This document shows, in pieces, positions 6,163 through 9,177 of a stretch of DNA of 9,177 nt (position 1 is its first letter; every line of letters starts with the position of its first letter). Source of the DNA: Candidatus Gastranaerophilales bacterium (GTDB taxonomy: Bacteria > Cyanobacteriota > Vampirovibrionia > Gastranaerophilales > Gastranaerophilaceae); contig UNSJ01000058.1 of NCBI GenBank assembly GCA_900548405.1, positions 1 to 9,177 of the forward strand, in the 5' to 3' direction. The notes beneath the pieces were generated by a model. That model searched no databases, had not been told where the DNA came from, and worked only from the letters and a program-made list of their open reading frames with translations. Made by a program: the position numbers and the translations under genes.

Positions 6163-7071
6163 TTATACCTGCAAATGTTTTTTAATACACAGGAAGCTTC
6201 CGCCTGCCCCGAAAAGAATAGCCATTGTAAACATAATAGCAATTACAAGATTTTGAGCATACAAAGGTGTCGGGACCATAAAGAATTGGTGCATATTATT
6301 CAAGCCGTTTTGAACAAAGTTCAACGGAAGCAAAGCAATAACAGCTCCGGAAAATCCGTAAAAAGCCCCTTGCATAATCAGCGGGAATCTTATATACCAG
6401 TTTGAAACTCCCATTAATCTCATAATTTCAATTTCTTCTTTTCTTGACTGAATTACAAGCTGGATAGTGTTATTGATAATGGTAATCGTCAAAATACCCA
6501 TAATAATAACGATAAATACAGTAATAGTATTTACGACATGGTTCATTGCCTCAATCTTTTTAGCCAGGTCTTGAGCATAACTCATATCTTCAACAGATTT
6601 TAACTGCTTAACGTTTTTAAATACAACATCAATGTTTTCCGGTTTATCAACCTTAACATGTAAAGTATCGGGAAGCGGATTATCCATATCAGGCAAATCC
6701 ATTTCACGTTTTAAATTTGACCATGAAGAAGCCTTTGGAATAATAGTAACATTTTCAACATGTTCAAACTCTTTTACTCTGTTTTTAACTATATTAGCAT
6801 CCGCATCTTCTTTCAGATACACAGATATTTCAAGTACATTACCCAATTCATGAGCAAAAGCTGAAATAGATAAAGCAGACCGGAAGAATGAAGCAAAGAT
6901 TGTCAAAATAGCTGCCATTGTTGTGATAATGACAAGATTAACAATACCTGTTCTGCTGACATCATGCACGGTTTCTTTTGTCAGACGGTATAAAATTCTA
7001 AGCTCGCACAACCAATCTTTAGGAATGTGCTTTTTTACTTTTTTCTTTATTTTTAATTTTGAACTATTCAT
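6163..7071 (-). CDS. ftsX: Cell-division ABC transporter permease FtsX
   Basis: Membrane partner of FtsE; the complex passes ATP-driven conformational changes across the membrane to control septal peptidoglycan hydrolysis. 302 residues with the standard topology: a basic cytoplasmic N-terminus (KLKIKKKVKK, 5-14), a first membrane helix about 43-65, an extracytoplasmic domain about 66-178 containing the family motif NPLPDTLHVKV (131-141), and three more helices near 182-205, 230-252 and 274-295. SRKEEIEIMRLMGVSNWYIR (209-228) is the conserved cytoplasmic loop of FtsX/MacB-type permeases that meets the ATPase. Its start overlaps the ftsE stop by 8 bases, a translationally coupled pair. No peptidoglycan hydrolase or coiled-coil activator gene follows, so the partner must be encoded elsewhere. 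Confidence 0.95.
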   Translation of the reverse strand: MNSSKLKIKKKVKKHIPKDWLCELRILYRLTKETVHDVSRTGIVNLVIITTMAAILTIFASFFRSALSISAFAHELGNVLEISVYLKEDADANIVKNRVKEFEHVENVTIIPKASSWSNLKREMDLPDMDNPLPDTLHVKVDKPENIDVVFKNVKQLKSVEDMSYAQDLAKKIEAMNHVVNTITVFIVIIMGILTITIINNTIQLVIQSRKEEIEIMRLMGVSNWYIRFPLIMQGAFYGFSGAVIALLPLNFVQNGLNNMHQFFMVPTPLYAQNLVIAIMFTMAILFGAGGSFLCIKKHLQV

Positions 7072-7741
7072 AAGTACCTGCTTGTATATCCCTTACCACT
7101 TCACCCTTATCGAGTGTAATAACTCTTTTTCTGAAATAATCTACCATAGCATTGTCATGGGTAGACACAATAACAGTAATCCCTCTTTGGTTGATTTGAT
7201 CCAAAATCTGCATAATTTCCATAGAGTTTTTAGGATCAAGATTACCGGTAGGTTCATCTGCAATCAATAGCGGAGGTCCGTTAACAATTGCACGGGCAAT
7301 ACCAACTCTTTGCTGCTCACCGCCTGAAAGTTCAGAAGGGGTAGCATTCATTTTTTCGTATAATCCTACGATTTTTAACGCTCCTGATACTCTGGCATTA
7401 ATCTCTCTTGAGCTGATACCGAGAGTCCTGATAACATAAGCTACGTTATCATACACACTTTGATTTTGAAGCAGTTTATAATCCTGAAAAACAATTCCCA
7501 TACAGCGTCTTAAATTAGGCACTTTGTCGTTGGAAAGGTTAGCAATATTAATTCCTCCGATAGTAACCGTACCGCTTGAAGGTCGTTCTTCATTGTACAA
7601 AAGTTTCATCAAAGTAGATTTTCCTGCGCCTGATGCGCCTACAATAAATACAAATTCGCCTGATAGAATGTCAAGGTTTACATTTTTCAATGCGTAATTA
7701 TCATTTTTGTATTTCTTGGTAACTGCTCTAAATTGAATCAT
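7064..7741 (-). CDS. ftsE: Cell-division ATP-binding protein FtsE
   Basis: Cytoplasmic ABC ATPase that pairs with FtsX at the divisome. 225 residues, the family's usual length. Walker A is GASGAGKST (35-43), the Q-loop with the FtsE-like FQDYKLL is 85-91, the ABC signature LSGGEQQRV is 138-146, Walker [13 protein letters not shown] is 158-169 with catalytic Glu163, and the H-loop STHD is 193-196. All catalytic residues are present, so it should be active. MacB/LolD ATPases are similar, but the adjacent FtsX-type permease settles the assignment. AAGGA (7752-7748) lies 6 bases before the ATG, inside the 13-base gap after the transketolase-subunit stop, pointing to one operon. Confidence 0.95.
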   Translation of the reverse strand: MIQFRAVTKKYKNDNYALKNVNLDILSGEFVFIVGASGAGKSTLMKLLYNEERPSSGTVTIGGINIANLSNDKVPNLRRCMGIVFQDYKLLQNQSVYDNVAYVIRTLGISSREINARVSGALKIVGLYEKMNATPSELSGGEQQRVGIARAIVNGPPLLIADEPTGNLDPKNSMEIMQILDQINQRGITVIVSTHDNAMVDYFRKRVITLDKGEVVRDIQAGTYE

Positions 7742-7754
7742 AATTTTTCCTTAT

Positions 7755-8717
7755 TTATTTTACAAGACGATATTTATCAATATATCGTTTAATACTTATA
7801 GCAAGCTTGTCAGAAGTTAATCCGTAATAATCAAGCAGCTGTTCCCACTTTCCGCTTTGTCCGAAAGTGTCATTCACTCCGATTCTGTGAACAGGAACCG
7901 GATAATATTCGGCAAGAAGTTCACAAACAGCACTGCCCAAACCACCGATAATAGAATGGTTTTCAACAGTCATAACGAACTTAGTCTTCTTAACATGCTC
8001 AATAATAGTTGCACCGTCTAAAGGCTTAACAACAGGAACATGTATAATCTGTACCGAATATCCCTGCTGTTTTAAAATTTGTGCAGCCTCAATAACTTCT
8101 GCAAGAGTTTCACCGTTTGTTATAACAGTAACATCTTCACCATCTTCAAGCACTTTTGCTTTGCAAAAATCAAATTCATAATTTTCATCAAACACATTGC
8201 AAACATTAGTTCTTGGAATCCTTATATACATAGGACCGTAATTTTCAGCAGCAAACTTTATAATCTGTTCACATTCTCTGCAATCAGCAGGAACAATAAC
8301 CGACATGTTAGGAATTCCGCGCATTAAAGAAACATCTTCAAGCGCCTGGTGGCTTGCACCGTCTTCACCAACAGTAACCCCGCCATGAGTTCCGATAATT
8401 TTTACGTTAAATTCCGGATAACATGCCGAATTTCTGATTTGGTCATAAGTTCTGCCGGTAGCAAACATTGCAAAACTTGCAGCAAACGGTATTTTACCGA
8501 CTGAAGCAAGCCCGACAGCCATAGCAATCATATCCTGTTCTGCTATACCGACATTAAAAAATCTGTCAGGAAATTCTTTAGCAAAAAGCTGAGTCTGGGT
8601 TGAGCATGATAAATCTGCATCCAAAACCACAATATCAGGGTTTGTCCTGCCTAATTCAGCTAAAGTTTTACCAAATACAGAACGTATAGATTTTCTATCA
8701 TTTTTGTTAATTAACAT
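7755..8717 (-). CDS. Transketolase C-terminal-type subunit (pyrimidine-binding and C-terminal domains)
   Basis: 320 residues corresponding to the second half of transketolase, as in split two-subunit enzymes of the pentose phosphate pathway. Residues about 10-170 form the thiamine-diphosphate pyrimidine-binding domain: GIAEQDM (57-63) carries the family's catalytic Glu60, and FAMFATGRTYDQIRNS (82-97) and GTHGGVTVGEDGASHQ (109-124) are conserved. Residues about 190-315 form the transketolase C-terminal domain, with VVKPLDG (229-235) and ENHSIIGGLGSAV (252-264). The pyrophosphate-binding N-terminal half is absent: upstream is 196 bases without a gene and then a divergent gene, so this is not a truncated fusion in this window. 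DXS and the pyruvate dehydrogenase beta subunit share this fold, but the 320-residue length and motifs fit split transketolase best. First gene of the minus-strand operon; its Shine-Dalgarno is weak. Confidence 0.88.
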   Translation of the reverse strand: MLINKNDRKSIRSVFGKTLAELGRTNPDIVVLDADLSCSTQTQLFAKEFPDRFFNVGIAEQDMIAMAVGLASVGKIPFAASFAMFATGRTYDQIRNSACYPEFNVKIIGTHGGVTVGEDGASHQALEDVSLMRGIPNMSVIVPADCRECEQIIKFAAENYGPMYIRIPRTNVCNVFDENYEFDFCKAKVLEDGEDVTVITNGETLAEVIEAAQILKQQGYSVQIIHVPVVKPLDGATIIEHVKKTKFVMTVENHSIIGGLGSAVCELLAEYYPVPVHRIGVNDTFGQSGKWEQLLDYYGLTSDKLAISIKRYIDKYRLVK

Positions 8718-8913
8718 AATTTTTAAATCCCGTAAAGTCGTGTTCTCTTACATTATAGCATAAACAAAATTTTATTAGTAATTGTAAAATAATGCATCAA
8801 TTTTGTTAAGAATTATTAAAAAATTTTATATTTTTAGCAATTTTATATCTTGAGGATTATTTAAACAGTAGAATAAAAATATGGAAGATATTTTATCGAA
8901 AGGAAGAAATTAA
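8718..8913. other. AT-rich divergent intergenic region
   Basis: 196 bases separate the minus-strand operon from the plus-strand Pro/Gln/Tyr-rich gene. It holds the extended -10 for the operon. It also holds a 10-base direct repeat AATTTTATAT at 8822-8831 and 8839-8848 (17 bases start to start), and a possible plus-strand -10 (TAGAAT, 8869-8874) without a good -35. I see no hairpin terminator, RNA gene or open frame of note. Confidence 0.6.
8752..8760 (-). promoter_or_regulatory. Extended -10 promoter of the transketolase-ftsEX operon
   Basis: On the minus strand TGCTATAAT (8760-8752) is a consensus extended -10. The predicted start near 8745 leaves a leader of about 27 bases before the ATG at 8717. 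The best -35 candidates at 16-18 bases spacing (around 8781-8774, TTACTA-like) are poor, which extended -10 promoters tolerate. It would drive the whole five-gene minus-strand operon. Confidence 0.6.
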
Positions 8914-9177
8914 ATGATTCAAGCTCCAAATTTAGTAAATCCTTACATGCAGCCCCAAATGCAGCCTTACATGCCTCAATATTCACAGGCTACTCCTGCT
9001 CCTAATTACAATGCTGTAAAGATTGACGTACACAATCCTTCAGTGAGCGCACCGGGTGTTGGTCAAGTTGCTATGAACGTACCACAATATGCTCAGCCGA
9101 CTATGCCATATTATTCTTACCCGCAGGCTCAATTATATGATTATCCGCAAGCACAAAATCAACCATATTACTTGCCT
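8914..9177 (+). CDS. Pro/Gln/Tyr-rich low-complexity protein, N-terminal part (cut by right edge)
   Basis: An open frame of 88 codons runs from ATG 8914 to the window end without a stop. The start is supported by AAAGGAAG (8899-8906), 7 bases upstream. The sequence is dominated by Pro, Gln, Tyr, Met and Ala, with short imperfect repeats such as YMQPQMQPYMPQY (11-23) and a repeated YPQAQ followed by L/N (about 68-72 and 76-80). A less repetitive segment, NAVKIDVHNPSVSAPG (33-48), interrupts the repeats. There is no signal peptide and no membrane helix in the visible part. I do not recognise the family. The composition suggests a disordered N-terminal region ahead of a domain outside the window. 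It is divergent from the transketolase-ftsEX operon. Confidence 0.8.
   Translation, partial: MIQAPNLVNPYMQPQMQPYMPQYSQATPAPNYNAVKIDVHNPSVSAPGVGQVAMNVPQYAQPTMPYYSYPQAQLYDYPQAQNQPYYLP

Noticed and set aside
6923..7270. Plus-strand 115-codon frame antisense to ftsX/ftsE
   Set aside because: It overlaps two genes with complete family motifs; no ribosome-binding site or recognisable domain.
8706..8715. Perfect palindrome GTTAATTAAC at the transketolase start
   Set aside because: It is within the first codons (Leu-Ile-Asn) and short; probably chance in AT-rich coding sequence.

Overview
The window looks like ordinary chromosomal DNA of a low-GC (about one third G+C by eye), Gram-negative-type bacterium. 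The best guess is a gut relative of Cyanobacteria (Vampirovibrionia/Melainabacteria, order Gastranaerophilales). The main pointer is a prepilin-like protein with the N-terminal signature G|FTLAEVLVTLGIIGVV, a cysteine-rich body and an 'INDGWQMNY' end, a style I associate with that group. The assignment is by recall and was not tested.

Left part, plus strand (1-2545): the tail of a DUF2142-like membrane protein, then a 129-residue protein of unknown function with an acidic block followed by a basic tail, then a complete aspartyl-tRNA synthetase gene (aspS). aspS ends at a strong hairpin/T-run terminator that can work in both directions.

Middle (2551-3492): a minus-strand prepilin-like gene, convergent with aspS. 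Its good start codon and ribosome-binding site are separated from the pilin reading frame by a run of ten G residues (ten C on the plus strand) that puts the leader out of frame. Eleven or eight G would restore a normal prepilin. This is either a phase-variable pilin in its OFF state or a homopolymer sequencing error, and it is the most interesting item here. Upstream lie two adjacent GC-rich hairpins in the pilin leader and a compact back-to-back promoter region. That region also drives ribF, whose perfect -10 box sits so close to the ATG that the mRNA is probably leaderless.

Right part (3493-8717): ribF (riboflavin kinase/FAD synthetase) on plus overlaps by 8 bases the 3' end of a five-gene minus-strand operon. 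Read in transcription order the operon is: C-terminal-type transketolase subunit, ftsE, ftsX, a protein with degenerate receiver and GGDEF-like domains, and an isochorismatase-family hydrolase. Gaps are 13, -8, 3 and 14 bases, so co-transcription from an extended -10 promoter near 8752-8760 is likely. The N-terminal transketolase partner is not next to it. FtsEX forms the divisome ABC-type complex that controls septal peptidoglycan hydrolysis; no hydrolase or activator is encoded here.

Right edge (8914-9177): the start of a plus-strand Pro/Gln/Tyr-rich protein, open at the window end.

I see no tRNA, rRNA, CRISPR array, transposase or phage gene. Most of the window is housekeeping sequence. 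The unusual points are the poly-G tract, the leaderless ribF, the degenerate signalling protein inside the ftsEX operon, and the orphan transketolase half.
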